DNA from: a virus
Direction: 5' to 3' (one strand)
Length of the DNA stretch: 57,963 nt
Virus record (IMG/VR): IMGVR_UViG_3300033997_000554
Location: 1-57,963 of that record
A program made the position numbers and the translations under genes. The notes under the pieces were generated by a model. It was given only the letters and a program-made list of their open reading frames with translations. It was not told the DNA's origin and searched no databases. Of this stretch, positions 1-8,185 are shown in pieces; position 1 is the first letter of the stretch, and each line of letters begins with the position of its first letter.

Positions 1-59
1 CTTTCTTGCTTTATGCCAAGGACGAATTCTTACGTATCGAGTATGCGCCGTACAAATAA
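1..59 (+). CDS. 3' end of an upstream, probably host, gene
   Basis: An open frame entering from the left edge (codons in phase with base 3) ends in AAYAPYK-like residues, read as KDEFLRIEYAPYK and a TAA stop at 57-59. It is followed at once by a hairpin and then by the integrase, so it is most simply the tail of the gene beside which the phage integrated. Its base composition is lower in GC than the phage. Only 18 residues are visible and I cannot name the protein. It could also be a chance open frame. Confidence 0.35.
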   Translation, partial: FLLYAKDEFLRIEYAPYK

Positions 60-146
60 TTAAAGGGCATAAGCAAATTCCCTAATCGGGATTTCCTTAT
101 GCCCTTTCATTACTGTCAGTTATTTCAACGACTTACGGGATTCCCC
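60..146. other. candidate left attachment region (attL)
   Basis: The integrase gene ends at 147 and reads away from this stretch, and attachment sites usually lie beside the integrase. The stretch contains the 12-bp stem hairpin and no gene. No second copy of any part of it was found at the right end of the window, so the core cannot be defined. The label rests on position only. Confidence 0.25.
62..107. terminator. hairpin with a perfect 12-bp stem, probable terminator
   Basis: Arms AAAGGGCATAAG (62-73) and CTTATGCCCTTT (96-107) are perfect inverted repeats separated by 22 bases, which themselves can pair partly (AAATTCCC with GGGATTT). The A-rich left end and T-rich right end allow it to act as an intrinsic terminator in both directions, between the upstream gene and the integrase. 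It may also lie in or next to the attachment site. Confidence 0.55.
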
Positions 147-1361
147 TTAGGCCACCAGCCGCAGGCTGGGGGACTTTTGGGGGACTTCTTGTTGTCGCCT
201 CTCCCGCATGATGGCCAGCAAGTTGAGCGATTCACCGTCTGCGCCCGGGGCCTGGATAGCCTCGAGAGCGTCGTAAATCTCGCGCAGCTGCGCCACGGCA
301 TAGTGATCCGTCATGCTGCCGGATTTGTGCCATAGGATCTCGTTTTGGGTCCGATCCGAGACCCCGGCAGCCCGCAAGCGCATCCCGAGGGTGTGGCGCA
401 GGTCGTGCAGGTGCAGATCCGCCATGCCAGCAGCCGTCCGAGTCTTACCCCATGCATACTCGAATCGATCCGCGAGCGTCTTGTGAGGCCGCTCGGGCAG
501 CGTCCAGCCCAGCGGGTGTGGGCCTTTAGCGAGCCGCGCCCACTTGGGGAGATCCTTTACGTAGGTGAAAACGAATTCCGGATGCTTGCCCCGCTGGCTG
601 TCAACGATGCCTTGCGCGGTTGTGTTGCAAACGATGATCCTCTCCCGTTTCCGCCCCTTCACGTACTCCCGCGGCACGATGAAGACCGAACGAACCAGGC
701 CAGGGCGGATCTCGAGGGGGAGTTCCCAGGTCCACCGCAGATTCGAAAGGACATTTCGCCGGACGCCGGTATTCAAGTCGAAAAGCAGCACCTTCGCCAA
801 GTAACCTGGCGCGCTGGCCAGGAGCCTGTCCTGCTCGGCCCAGGTTATGGGGCGGGGAGGGCGCTGATCTTCGAGTTTCAGCAGGCTGATGTGGGGAGCG
901 CTCTCCAGCCAGGTCATGCGGTTCGGGAATCTCCATCGCCTTGCGGCGCGGTTGCAGATGGCCCTGACGCATTCCAGGCTGTTGTTGACCGTCTTGTCGG
1001 CCCAGCCGAACGCCTTGCGCTCCTCGATAAATGGCACGAGGGCGTCGTCGTCGAGCTGATCCAATGTTAAAGAGCCAAGGAGGGCCACCAGCGGCTCAAG
1101 CGCGTAGGTTGACGCCGTCGCCGATGGCATGCCTTCCTTCTCCAGCAGATATCTGGCCGCCGCAGCGGCCAGGGTTACCTTTGGCCGAACTCCGTTGGTC
1201 ATGTCGTCACGGATTTCGGCCTTGCGTTGCATCAGGTAGTCGCTGGCGTCCCCCTGATTTTGGAAACCACGTTTGCGAATTCGGTGCCCCCTATATCGGG
1301 CGTCGACCTCGAACGTGCCGTCTTGCGACGGGTAGATGCCACTTGTTCTAGAACGTCCCAT
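147..1361 (-). CDS. int: tyrosine-recombinase phage integrase
   Basis: A 404-residue tyrosine recombinase that would integrate and excise the prophage. Catalytic residues are visible: R201 in the TGVRRNVLSNL box, a lysine in the VKGRKR beta hairpin (about 235-238), HLHDLRH with H319 and R322, H345 in LWHKSG, and nucleophile Y354 in TDHYAV. An SAM-like core-binding domain precedes these (about residues 60-150), and the N-terminus resembles arm-binding domains. It is the last gene of the long leftward operon. Its start lies 130 bases inside the preceding excisionase-like gene, so the two are probably translated together. The usual length for the family is about 350-420 residues, so it appears intact. 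Confidence 0.95.
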   Translation of the reverse strand: MGRSRTSGIYPSQDGTFEVDARYRGHRIRKRGFQNQGDASDYLMQRKAEIRDDMTNGVRPKVTLAAAAARYLLEKEGMPSATASTYALEPLVALLGSLTLDQLDDDALVPFIEERKAFGWADKTVNNSLECVRAICNRAARRWRFPNRMTWLESAPHISLLKLEDQRPPRPITWAEQDRLLASAPGYLAKVLLFDLNTGVRRNVLSNLRWTWELPLEIRPGLVRSVFIVPREYVKGRKRERIIVCNTTAQGIVDSQRGKHPEFVFTYVKDLPKWARLAKGPHPLGWTLPERPHKTLADRFEYAWGKTRTAAGMADLHLHDLRHTLGMRLRAAGVSDRTQNEILWHKSGSMTDHYAVAQLREIYDALEAIQAPGADGESLNLLAIMRERRQQEVPQKSPSLRLVA

Positions 1362-1576
1362 TTGCGTACTCCGTTCTTGGGCGCGGGACGCTCATTGCCC
1401 GCCGTCAGTTTATAGCGGTCCCAGGCCGCGTCGAGATCGGCCCGTTCATAGACAACCGATGTGCCGGCCTGGACTCCCTTGCCAGCGAGCAGCGGGGCGA
1501 GTTTGGCTTCGAAGAACCGGCGCTTGACGCCCAGGTACTGCTGGGCTTCAACGGTGTTGAAGCAGCGCTTTTGCAT
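1232..1576 (-). CDS. excisionase-like / AlpA-type small DNA-binding protein
   Basis: A 114-residue protein starting MQKRCFNTVEAQQYLGVKRR, which resembles the winged-helix HTH_17/excisionase family: a helix-turn-helix near the N-terminus (TVEAQQYLGVKRRFFEAKL) and then a strand with VVYERADLDAAWDRY. I chose this start because AGGAGGA lies at 1582-1588 in the right position; a longer upstream reading frame has random composition. The basic C-terminal tail overlaps the integrase start by 130 bases. Known Xis proteins bind att DNA and direct excision, and the gene order (xis then int) supports this. Function is inferred. Confidence 0.75.
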   Translation of the reverse strand: MQKRCFNTVEAQQYLGVKRRFFEAKLAPLLAGKGVQAGTSVVYERADLDAAWDRYKLTAGNERPAPKNGVRKWDVLEQVASTRRKTARSRSTPDIGGTEFANVVSKIRGTPATT

Positions 1577-1577
1577 G

Positions 1578-2225
1578 TCAGATCCTCCTGAACTCGACGA
1601 TCCAGACCCAGGGGTCGGCGTCCCAGGACTCGGCGCCGTTGATGCTGCTCCACAGTTCGCGGAATGAGCGCTGCGGCCATTGCAGGCGGCGCGCCAGCTC
1701 GTCGGCTGATTCGACGCTGGCGTCGCGGCATTCGTCGCCCACGAACAAGCGCGGGTCGAATGCGCCTTCCGCCAGCGCATCCTCGTAGCTGATGCCTTGC
1801 AACCGCTCTACGCGCACGCCGGTCACTTCCAGCTCAAGCCGACTCGCCCAGCGCGGCATGAACCGGGCGTGGCGATACCTGCCCGGTTGGGGCGGACCGT
1901 CATGGGGTGGCGTGCCGGTGTGCTTCCAGTCACGCCTCGCACCGTCGGCTTCGTACTGGATCGGAGCCCAGGGCACGTTGTAGCCGGCGTCCAGGCACAG
2001 GTCGGCGATCTGGCTGCCGCTGCACCTGTCCAGGTCGGCGGTGCTGCGCCAGGGCTCACGCACCCACAGGCGGTCACCGGGGTGGCCGTAGGGGCATGAC
2101 GTTTTCCCGGGAGCCGCCCACGCGCCGGCCGGCTGCGGCCTCACGACCCGCCGCGTCTGCGTCTTGTTGCCGGCCAGCAACGCCCGCGCCATCGCTCCGT
2201 TGAAAGGGATAGGCCGTTCTTTCAT
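1578..2225 (-). CDS. ASCH/PUA-like domain phage protein
   Basis: About 215 residues. The N-terminus MKERPIPFNGAMARALLAG followed by KTQTRR is the signature of a phage ASCH-like (PUA-fold) family often annotated as morphogenetic or hypothetical. ASCH domains bind RNA or modified nucleobases, but the role in phages is not established. Further visible features are GDRLWVREPW and a C-terminal WDADPWVWIVEFRRI, typical of the family. The start at 2225 (MKERP) overlaps the stop of the DUF5131 gene, and the 3' end abuts the excisionase-like gene. It is part of the leftward early operon. Confidence 0.7.
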   Translation of the reverse strand: MKERPIPFNGAMARALLAGNKTQTRRVVRPQPAGAWAAPGKTSCPYGHPGDRLWVREPWRSTADLDRCSGSQIADLCLDAGYNVPWAPIQYEADGARRDWKHTGTPPHDGPPQPGRYRHARFMPRWASRLELEVTGVRVERLQGISYEDALAEGAFDPRLFVGDECRDASVESADELARRLQWPQRSFRELWSSINGAESWDADPWVWIVEFRRI

Positions 2226-3223
2226 TGCGGCACCTCGTTCCATTCGCGGCCGTCGAGCAGCCGGCCGGCAGCCACCTTGCCCGGTCGATGAACCATCGAC
2301 CAGCCATCGGCGCTCGTTGCGCCGACCGGGTAGTCGTCGCGCGCAACACGACCGTCCCAGGCAACCGCCGCGGTGTCATAGCCGCCGGCGCCGAAATCCC
2401 CAGATCCAGGCGCCCAGTCACCCCACTGCTTGAACAGGAACGGCACTCCAGCGTTCTGGCATTGGTCGCGCAGGCTGGCGGCCCAGGCCGGATGCATGGG
2501 GCGTGCCCCGGGGCCGCTCTCGCCGCCGACGATTACCCAGTCCAGAGCCTCGCCCAGGTGCAACCCAGCGCGCCGGCAGGCGGCGCCCAGGTCGACCGGC
2601 CCGAGTAGCGGTTCCATGCTCAGGAAGCGAACGCGCGCCGGCAACTCGAGCAGCTTGGGGATATCTCGGTCGGCCTCGGCTTGATTCACGATGGTGGCGC
2701 CGATCCAGACGTTGGGATACATCCGGTCGAAGTCGAACGGCACAGGCAGCATGTTGCCTACGTTGCCGATACGTTTCGTCAGCAGCAGCCAGTCCAGGTT
2801 GGGCGTGGCCTCGATCTGCCCGTAAAGATCCTCGCGCCAGGCCGGGTCCACGGCATTGTCGAAGACGTCAGCCAAGCTGGCGCAGAACACCCTCGCTCGA
2901 GCTGGGGCCAGCCTCAGGGAAGCGCATTTCGGCACCGGGCAGACCGGCAGGCCCCCGTTGATCTTGCCCGCGCCGTGTCCACGCCATCCGCAGTCCAGGC
3001 ATTGGTAGAACGGGCTGCCGTTCCAGGACAGCGGCTTGCGCCAGTTGGCGGCGCTGGTCCGCCGGCGCGGCGCGCCCGGCCCCCAGTTGATAGCCCGGCC
3101 GCCGGCGAAGCGGGCGTTGCGCGTCTCTGCGTAGCAGTGGTCACAGCCGGGCCCGACCTTCTGGCAGCCTTCCCACGGGTTGAAAGTATGGTCGGTCCAT
3201 TCGATCTTACTGTTCTCAGCCAC
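2222..3223 (-). CDS. DUF5131 (phage Gp37/Gp68 family) protein
   Basis: About 333 residues. The start SKIEWTDHTFNPWEGC followed by C-x6-C-x2-C (CQKVGPGCDHC) is diagnostic of DUF5131, a radical-SAM-like family; relatives partner with three-Cys-motif proteins, but the reaction is unknown. An inserted zinc-ribbon-like segment (YQCLDCGW ... CPVPKC) lies around residues 65-95. Later blocks LLTKRI, WIGATI, RFLSMEPLLGP and VIVGGESGP are family hallmarks. I use a GTG start at 3223, preceded by AAGGAGG, rather than a longer frame. The 3' end overlaps the ASCH-like gene. Confidence 0.85.
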   Translation of the reverse strand: MAENSKIEWTDHTFNPWEGCQKVGPGCDHCYAETRNARFAGGRAINWGPGAPRRRTSAANWRKPLSWNGSPFYQCLDCGWRGHGAGKINGGLPVCPVPKCASLRLAPARARVFCASLADVFDNAVDPAWREDLYGQIEATPNLDWLLLTKRIGNVGNMLPVPFDFDRMYPNVWIGATIVNQAEADRDIPKLLELPARVRFLSMEPLLGPVDLGAACRRAGLHLGEALDWVIVGGESGPGARPMHPAWAASLRDQCQNAGVPFLFKQWGDWAPGSGDFGAGGYDTAAVAWDGRVARDDYPVGATSADGWSMVHRPGKVAAGRLLDGREWNEVPQ

Positions 3224-3959
3224 TGATGCCTCCTTGTGCGGAAGCCTTGGGCTCGCGCCGGATTTGAATCCCGTAGATGGCCCACTCACCGGGGTGATGC
3301 GTCGCCATGTAGTGGCTGATGCGCCGCGCGCTTTTCAGCAGCCACGCCGGCACAGGCGGCGCTGTGGCGCCCAAGTAAACCAGCTCATCATCGCCCGCCT
3401 CGGCGCTGGCCTGGGGCACGGCATAGACCTTGGTGCCCGCCGGCAGCGGCCGCGAAAGACGGAAGGTATTGCCGTTGGGCTGCACGACGCCCACTGCCTC
3501 CCCGGCTACAGGGGCGCTTGCCAGGGCGGCGCGTCGCAGCACGTCCTCGCGGACCCCGGGGATGCGGCACATGGGCGGCCGCACCCCGTTGGCGCGGTCG
3601 CACTCGTCGTTCGCGCACAGCACGGCATCGGCCTGCCCGGCTTTGCATACGTCGGTAGGGCGTGCAGCCCGCTCTTCGGCTACAGGGGCGGCAATTTCCG
3701 ACACCTCAAAGACACCGAAACCGACCTCCAGTAGGGCCTTGAGCAGCCCCAGCCCTTTGTCGATGAGGTCGCCCGAACTACTGCTGGCTGCCTTTTGCCA
3801 AGCGGCACCGAGGCGGTGCGCCCCGATATTCCCCGGCTGGTGGTGGTACGTAAATGCTCGGTGCGGTCCGGGGAGGTCGAACGCTGCGCCATACGCACCC
3901 AGGGCGCGAGTGAGCGTGACGACAATCGCCGGCTGCGCGATCTTGTTCTGTTCATTCAT
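3216..3959 (-). CDS. hypothetical phage protein
   Basis: A 247-residue protein that I do not recognise. It starts MNEQNKIAQP with AAGGA seven bases upstream, three bases after the preceding gene. The middle contains two cysteine clusters (DVCKAGQADAVLCANDEC and PPMCRIP). The C-terminal part, RPLPAGTKVYAVPQ and a run ending MATHHPGEWAIYGIQIRREP, looks like the conserved tail of phage Ea8.5/Eae-like hypothetical proteins. It belongs to the compact leftward operon and overlaps DUF5131 by eight bases. Confidence 0.6.
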   Translation of the reverse strand: MNEQNKIAQPAIVVTLTRALGAYGAAFDLPGPHRAFTYHHQPGNIGAHRLGAAWQKAASSSSGDLIDKGLGLLKALLEVGFGVFEVSEIAAPVAEERAARPTDVCKAGQADAVLCANDECDRANGVRPPMCRIPGVREDVLRRAALASAPVAGEAVGVVQPNGNTFRLSRPLPAGTKVYAVPQASAEAGDDELVYLGATAPPVPAWLLKSARRISHYMATHHPGEWAIYGIQIRREPKASAQGGISG

Positions 3960-3962
3960 AGT

Positions 3963-4244
3963 TCAGTCCTTTGCGCCCGCTCGCATGTTCCTGGGCACCT
4001 CGTAGACGGTCACCAGGGTTTCGTGGGCAAAAAACCAGATGTGTTCGGCGTGGATGCGGACATTGTTGGCCCTGCGGTGCTGGAGCCAGCACTTGTCCAA
4101 GAAGCGCTTGAGCTTCCCGGCCGCGTCGCCGTGCCGCTTGCCTTGATCGAAGGCGCGCTGCGCGGCAGCAGCGCGGGCCGACTTCGGCAGGCCGAGACGC
4201 TCTTTCAGGCGGGCGTCGGCATGATCGGTGATTGTGACTGCCAT
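3963..4244 (-). CDS. small hypothetical phage protein
   Basis: A 93-residue protein starting MAVTITDHADARLKERLGLP, with GGAGGGG just upstream. It is basic and probably helical, with the pattern ARLKERLGL-x-KSARAAAAQRAFDQG and a C-terminal beta-rich part, IWFFAHETLVTVYEVP. The pattern of an N-terminal helix with ARxKERxG and a final LVTVYxVP resembles RelE/HigB-fold or phage beta-hairpin proteins, but I cannot assign a function. It sits between two overlapping early genes of the same operon. Confidence 0.6.
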   Translation of the reverse strand: MAVTITDHADARLKERLGLPKSARAAAAQRAFDQGKRHGDAAGKLKRFLDKCWLQHRRANNVRIHAEHIWFFAHETLVTVYEVPRNMRAGAKD

Positions 4245-4246
4245 GT

Positions 4247-4720
4247 TCACCCCTCCGCGGCCTGGCGGACCTGCTGGCCGCCGTCCGGCGCCGGCAGGAG
4301 GTTGGCCGCCGCTGCATGCTCCAGCACGGTATGGCCCGTCGGCAGCATGATCTGACCGAGAAACGCGCCTTCGAACGAGAGGATGCCAGTCTCGATGGCC
4401 ATGATCTGGCCTTTGATCCAATCGCGCAGGATCGAATACACGGCGACGCTCGCCACATCCATGGCCTTTTTCTCGTACTGGGCCCGCGTGCCGGTGCGGC
4501 GATGACTCCACGGGTTCTCCTTGAGCCAGGCCGCGGCGTAGCCTTTGGTCGACGCCTTCACGGACACCTGGCGGCCTCGGTATTCGAACTGCACCAGCAG
4601 CTCGCCGGCGCCGTCGTCCACCATGCTGCCGAACTTGCTGCAGCCGAAGGCGCGCAGCAGTTTCTGAATCTCGCCCAGTGCCTTCTCGCCGCTGGTCGCG
4701 GTGCTGTAGGGCAGGGCCAT
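4247..4720 (-). CDS. hypothetical phage protein
   Basis: A 157-residue protein with well-ordered sequence: KALGEIQKLLRAFGCSKFG, then LLVQFEYRGRQVSVKAS, then a conserved-looking helical block around ILRDWIKGQIMAIETGILSF and a proline/glutamine-rich tail. Related proteins occur in many Burkholderiales and Pseudomonas prophages beside recombination genes; no function is known to me. ATG overlaps the TGA of the preceding gene (ATGA at 4717-4720), which indicates translational coupling. Confidence 0.65.
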   Translation of the reverse strand: MALPYSTATSGEKALGEIQKLLRAFGCSKFGSMVDDGAGELLVQFEYRGRQVSVKASTKGYAAAWLKENPWSHRRTGTRAQYEKKAMDVASVAVYSILRDWIKGQIMAIETGILSFEGAFLGQIMLPTGHTVLEHAAAANLLPAPDGGQQVRQAAEG

Positions 4721-5274
4721 CAGGCATCCCCCTTACGTTGTGCTGCAATGGCGTCGAGGGCAGAGCCGGCCGTCTCGCGCCAGTCAGAGCCATGTTGCAG
4801 ATAATGGCCCAGCAGGAAGTGAATCACCGCCGCCTGCTCGTGCTCGGACTTGCGCTTGATCTGTTTGCCATCCGCCCGCAGCAATTCTGCCAAGTCCGCG
4901 CATCTGAAGTTGGGCCGCCCGAGGATGTCGGCAAGATCGTCGTTGAGCGGCGGCAGCACGGGCCGCGCGTCGCCAGCAGCGGCGGGCAGCGGATGCGCCC
5001 CGCTGTAGATGCAGTGCGATCCCTGCCACACGCCAACGCTGACGCCGCGCGGATCATGGTCCACGGTAACGGTGATCGGGGCATCCTGTTCGGTGCTGAC
5101 TGCAGGCGGGGTCGGTGAAGGCTCCGCGGCCGCCAGCAGGTCGGCGAGGCGCTCCAGGCCAGCCATGGCGGTATAGCCTTGGGGAAGAAAGCCGAGGGCG
5201 GCGCGAACCTCGGCCAGCTCGTGCTGAGCAGCGGCCACCGGGGCCAGGCGCCAGGTGTTTTCGATCTTGCTCAT
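4720..5274 (-). CDS. hypothetical phage protein
   Basis: A 184-residue protein starting MSKIENTWRLAPVAAAQHEL. It has an N-terminal helical part, a proline-rich linker (AAAEPSPTPPAVSTEQD), a middle beta-rich part (ITVTVDHDPRGVSVGVWQG) and a C-terminal helical segment with KRKSEHEQAAVIHFLLGHYL. I do not recognise a family. It overlaps the genes on both sides by one to four bases and so belongs to the same translationally coupled operon. Confidence 0.6.
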   Translation of the reverse strand: MSKIENTWRLAPVAAAQHELAEVRAALGFLPQGYTAMAGLERLADLLAAAEPSPTPPAVSTEQDAPITVTVDHDPRGVSVGVWQGSHCIYSGAHPLPAAAGDARPVLPPLNDDLADILGRPNFRCADLAELLRADGKQIKRKSEHEQAAVIHFLLGHYLQHGSDWRETAGSALDAIAAQRKGDA

Positions 5275-5759
5275 GCCTGCGCCTCCATGGCGATCTTGAT
5301 GCGGGTTTGGTGGAACAGGTCGCCCTGGTCGTCGCGCTGGCCCAAGGCGATCACACGGCGCAGTATCGGCAGTGCGTGCCGCAGGCCTTCGATAGTGCGT
5401 TCCTGGATAGGCACCAGGTAGTGCAGCGCGATGTACAGATCACGCAGGGGCTGCAGCGGCAGTTCCTTGGCGTGGCGGATGCTCCACATCTCGAAGTGCC
5501 AGATCAGCCCTTCGATCGCGGGCGCGGCCTCGTACTTGTGGCCGTCGCAGGCCACGAAGGTCGGGTAGCCCTTGGCGTTGACCGACACCTTGCCGGTCCG
5601 GTCCAGCTCATCGAACAGCTGTTCCAGGGGGCGCATCACGATTTCTGAGCCCATAATCATCGGGGCGGCCACGGGACGCGCCATGCGCCCCGCCCGAGGC
5701 CGTCGTCCCTCGGCGCGCCGGGCCTGGCGCCGGTCGTGGCGGTTCATGTAGGGATGCAT
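5271..5759 (-). CDS. hypothetical phage protein with basic N-terminus
   Basis: A 162-residue protein. It begins MHPYMNRHDRRQARRAEG, a motif common in phage early proteins (NRHDRRxA). The remainder is helical, with the conserved-looking block FELMW-like WHFEMWSIRHAKELPLQPL and IALHYLVPIQERTIEGL. I chose the ATG at 5759 because the longer frame upstream is antisense-like and overlaps the exonuclease. The stop of the exonuclease lies three bases upstream of this start. Function unknown. Confidence 0.65.
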   Translation of the reverse strand: MHPYMNRHDRRQARRAEGRRPRAGRMARPVAAPMIMGSEIVMRPLEQLFDELDRTGKVSVNAKGYPTFVACDGHKYEAAPAIEGLIWHFEMWSIRHAKELPLQPLRDLYIALHYLVPIQERTIEGLRHALPILRRVIALGQRDDQGDLFHQTRIKIAMEAQA

Positions 5760-5761
5760 GA

Positions 5762-6376
5762 TTACGCGGCCTCCCTCTGCAGGTCCTGGATGCTGAAATA
5801 GACGTCCATGCAGCCGCGCACGTCCGCCAGGGCACTGTGCGCGTTCTCCAGCGGCTTGCCGGTGAAGTACTGCACCGCTTCGCCCAGCTTGGGCGTCTTG
5901 TGGTGGTGGCGGTTGGCGGCCACCATCTTGGCGGTGGGCGGCAGTTTCAGGATGGGCGTGGCCAGGCGCGCGGTGCACTCGGCCGTGCCGGTTTTCCAGC
6001 GTTCCAGGTCGTGTTCCAGCTCGCCGGCGCGGTGCTGGGCGATGCGGATGATGCGGGCATCGAAGGACTCGTTGTGTGCGATGCGCTTGCGTCCGGCCCA
6101 CATCTCCAGGAACAGCGACAGGGCCAGCGTCTCGGGTACGCCCACCGCCATGGCGTACTCGGTGGTAATGCCGTGGACCTCGGTGCCCTCATCGGGGATG
6201 ATCCAGCCGTCCGGCCGGACGACCAGGTCCAGGCTGGCGACCGTCTCGCGCGAGTCCAGGTCGACCAGCGCCGCGGCCAGCTGCACAATGTGGGGCTGGT
6301 CGGGGTGTTCAGACGGATCCTTGAACAGCGGCAGGCCGGTGGTTTCGGTGTCGTAGAAAAGTGCCAGGTTTTGCAT
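5762..6376 (-). CDS. DEDDh-type 3'-5' exonuclease
   Basis: A 204-residue protein of the DnaQ/RNase T superfamily. ExoI motif FYDTETTGLP (D9, E11) opens the protein; ExoII is HNESFDARI (about 97-105); ExoIII is ENAHSALADVRGC with the H and D of the DEDDh set near the C-terminus. Such enzymes degrade single-stranded DNA or RNA from the 3' end using two metal ions. It follows the SbcC-like ATPase gene by 15 bases in the recombination cluster. A role in phage recombination or replication is inferred; its substrate is not known. Confidence 0.9.
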   Translation of the reverse strand: MQNLALFYDTETTGLPLFKDPSEHPDQPHIVQLAAALVDLDSRETVASLDLVVRPDGWIIPDEGTEVHGITTEYAMAVGVPETLALSLFLEMWAGRKRIAHNESFDARIIRIAQHRAGELEHDLERWKTGTAECTARLATPILKLPPTAKMVAANRHHHKTPKLGEAVQYFTGKPLENAHSALADVRGCMDVYFSIQDLQREAA

Positions 6377-6391
6377 GTCGTGGTCCTTGTG

Positions 6392-8176
6392 TCAGGCGGC
6401 GGCGCGCAGCGCGGGCTGGGCGTTGGTGCCGTGGTCGATCCAGTGGCTGGTGAAAAGGTCGGTGGGGGCGGGCGGGGCGGATTTCAGGGTGCCCAGCACC
6501 AGGGCGGTGTCGAGTTCGCCGTCTGCGGCCAGGGTGTCGAGCAGCCCCAGCAGGTCGCCGCGGCCGGGCTGATCCAGGCAATCGAAGCGGTCCAGCAGCA
6601 CGCAGCGCAGCCCGGACTGGGCGGCCAGCGCCAGCCCGATCAGGGCGTCGGTGCGCCAGCGCTCGGACTCGGACAGGAGCCGATAGGCGCGGCCGCCGTA
6701 GGTGATGGCCATGTCGCCGGCGATCGCCACCGCCGGCCAGTTGGCCAGGCTGGCCAGGTGAGCGAGACGGTCGTTCATCGGCTGCAGGGCTTCGGCCAGG
6801 ATTTCGCCGGGGATGCCGTCGGGCGCCAGCGCGTCGCCGATCTTGGCCCAGGCCTGTACCTCACCGTGGTACTGCGCTGCATTGGCGGTGCGCTGTTTCG
6901 CGCTGTCGGCGGCCTGCTTCGCGTTCAGCAGCGCCTGCACGCGCTCGTGCACTTCCTTGCGCTGCTCCTTGAGGGCGTTGAGTTGCGCGCGCACGGCTTC
7001 GACGTCGGCGGTGTCGATCGCCTCCGGAGCGTTCACGGCTTCCAAGCTGGCTGCGGCTTCTTGGGCGGCGGCGATATCGCGGCGGTCGTTCTCCACGCTG
7101 CGCGCCATCAGCTCGCGGGCATCGATGGCCTTGGGCAGCGCGGCCGCGGCCTCGGCGTCCCCGGGGGCGTCGAGCTTCCCGTACTGGGCCTCGTAGCGCT
7201 CCAGCACCTCGAGGATCCGCATATCGAGCGGCCCGGGCAGCAGCAGGGTCACCTTCTCGCAGTTGTAGACGTCGTCCAAGCAGAGGGCCAGTTCGTGCAC
7301 CAGGCCTGTCCGCGGGCCGGCGCCAGCGCGCAGCTGGAGCGCTTCGACGTGCGCGACTGCCTTGCCATGCTCGGCGAGGTCGTATTCCAGCTTGCGGGTC
7401 AGCTCGGGCAGGCGCGCCGCCTTGGCCTGGCGAGCTGCCACCTGATCGCGCGCCGCCGCGTAGGCCTCGGCCTTCTGCACCAGCTTGCCCAGCGATTGCG
7501 CCGTCGCCTCGATGCGTTCGTCCAGGCCGGCCAGTTCCGCGCCGGCGTTCTCGAGTGCCGCGCGGTCGAACGCGGGCTCGTCGGCCGCCCAGTCCTTGGC
7601 CTTGACCTCGCCGTAGGCTTCTCCGGTGACGGTGCGCCAGGCGCCCTTTGCCTGGGTCGCCTGGTCCTTGGCGTACTTCGAGCCCGCGGCGAATCCGGTA
7701 CGCAGGATGGGCTTGATCTGGGTCACCAGCTCGGCGTTGCATGTCCGGGCCAGCAGGCGGGCGGCGATATCGTCGGGGCGGATCTTCGCGCCGGTCAGCG
7801 TGAACAGCAGGCTGCGCCGGTCGTTGGCCTCGGCCTGGGCGAAGCGTTCGGGCGCCAGGACGAAGGGCAGGGCCGGGCTGGTCGGCACCAGGTCCTGGCC
7901 ATCCGCCACGCCCTTGGGCAGTGTCATCGACACGGCGCCGGCGTCCAGTTCCACGGTCACCGCGCCCAGCTTCGCGCCGTCGCTGACCAGCATGTCGTAC
8001 TCTTTTTTCAGGCCGACCCGTTCCGGCGTGCCCTGCAGCGCCAGGCGGACGGCTTCGGCGACGGTCGACTTGCCGGCGCCATTCAGGCCCGACACCAGCG
8101 CGAGCGGGGTGGGCAACTGCAGGTCCACGGCGCGGGCGCCCTGGAAGTTCTCGACGGTGATACGGTTGATTCGCAA
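6392..8176 (-). CDS. SbcC/RecN-like AAA ATPase with coiled coil
   Basis: A 594-residue P-loop protein of the SMC/Rad50 type. It starts MRINRITVENFQGARAVDLQ, the usual beginning of DNA-repair ATPases, followed by Walker A GLNGAGKST at residues 30-38. Alanine- and glutamate-rich coiled-coil segments cover roughly residues 200-290 and 340-430. The C-terminal half has RLLSESERWRTDALIGLAL, in the position of an ABC signature, and Walker B-like RCVLLDRFDCLD. In other phages such ATPases work with a nuclease partner. Here neighbouring nuclease candidates are the DEDDh exonuclease downstream and the Cas4-like nuclease upstream. Confidence 0.9.
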   Translation of the reverse strand: MRINRITVENFQGARAVDLQLPTPLALVSGLNGAGKSTVAEAVRLALQGTPERVGLKKEYDMLVSDGAKLGAVTVELDAGAVSMTLPKGVADGQDLVPTSPALPFVLAPERFAQAEANDRRSLLFTLTGAKIRPDDIAARLLARTCNAELVTQIKPILRTGFAAGSKYAKDQATQAKGAWRTVTGEAYGEVKAKDWAADEPAFDRAALENAGAELAGLDERIEATAQSLGKLVQKAEAYAAARDQVAARQAKAARLPELTRKLEYDLAEHGKAVAHVEALQLRAGAGPRTGLVHELALCLDDVYNCEKVTLLLPGPLDMRILEVLERYEAQYGKLDAPGDAEAAAALPKAIDARELMARSVENDRRDIAAAQEAAASLEAVNAPEAIDTADVEAVRAQLNALKEQRKEVHERVQALLNAKQAADSAKQRTANAAQYHGEVQAWAKIGDALAPDGIPGEILAEALQPMNDRLAHLASLANWPAVAIAGDMAITYGGRAYRLLSESERWRTDALIGLALAAQSGLRCVLLDRFDCLDQPGRGDLLGLLDTLAADGELDTALVLGTLKSAPPAPTDLFTSHWIDHGTNAQPALRAAA

Positions 8177-8185
8177 GGTTGCTCC

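Noticed and set aside
3963-4793. A 276-residue frame covering 4247-4793 as well
   Set aside because: Its first two thirds are in the shadow of the gene at 4247-4720 and are Arg/Gly-rich; only the last 93 codons, with their own ribosome-binding site, look coding.
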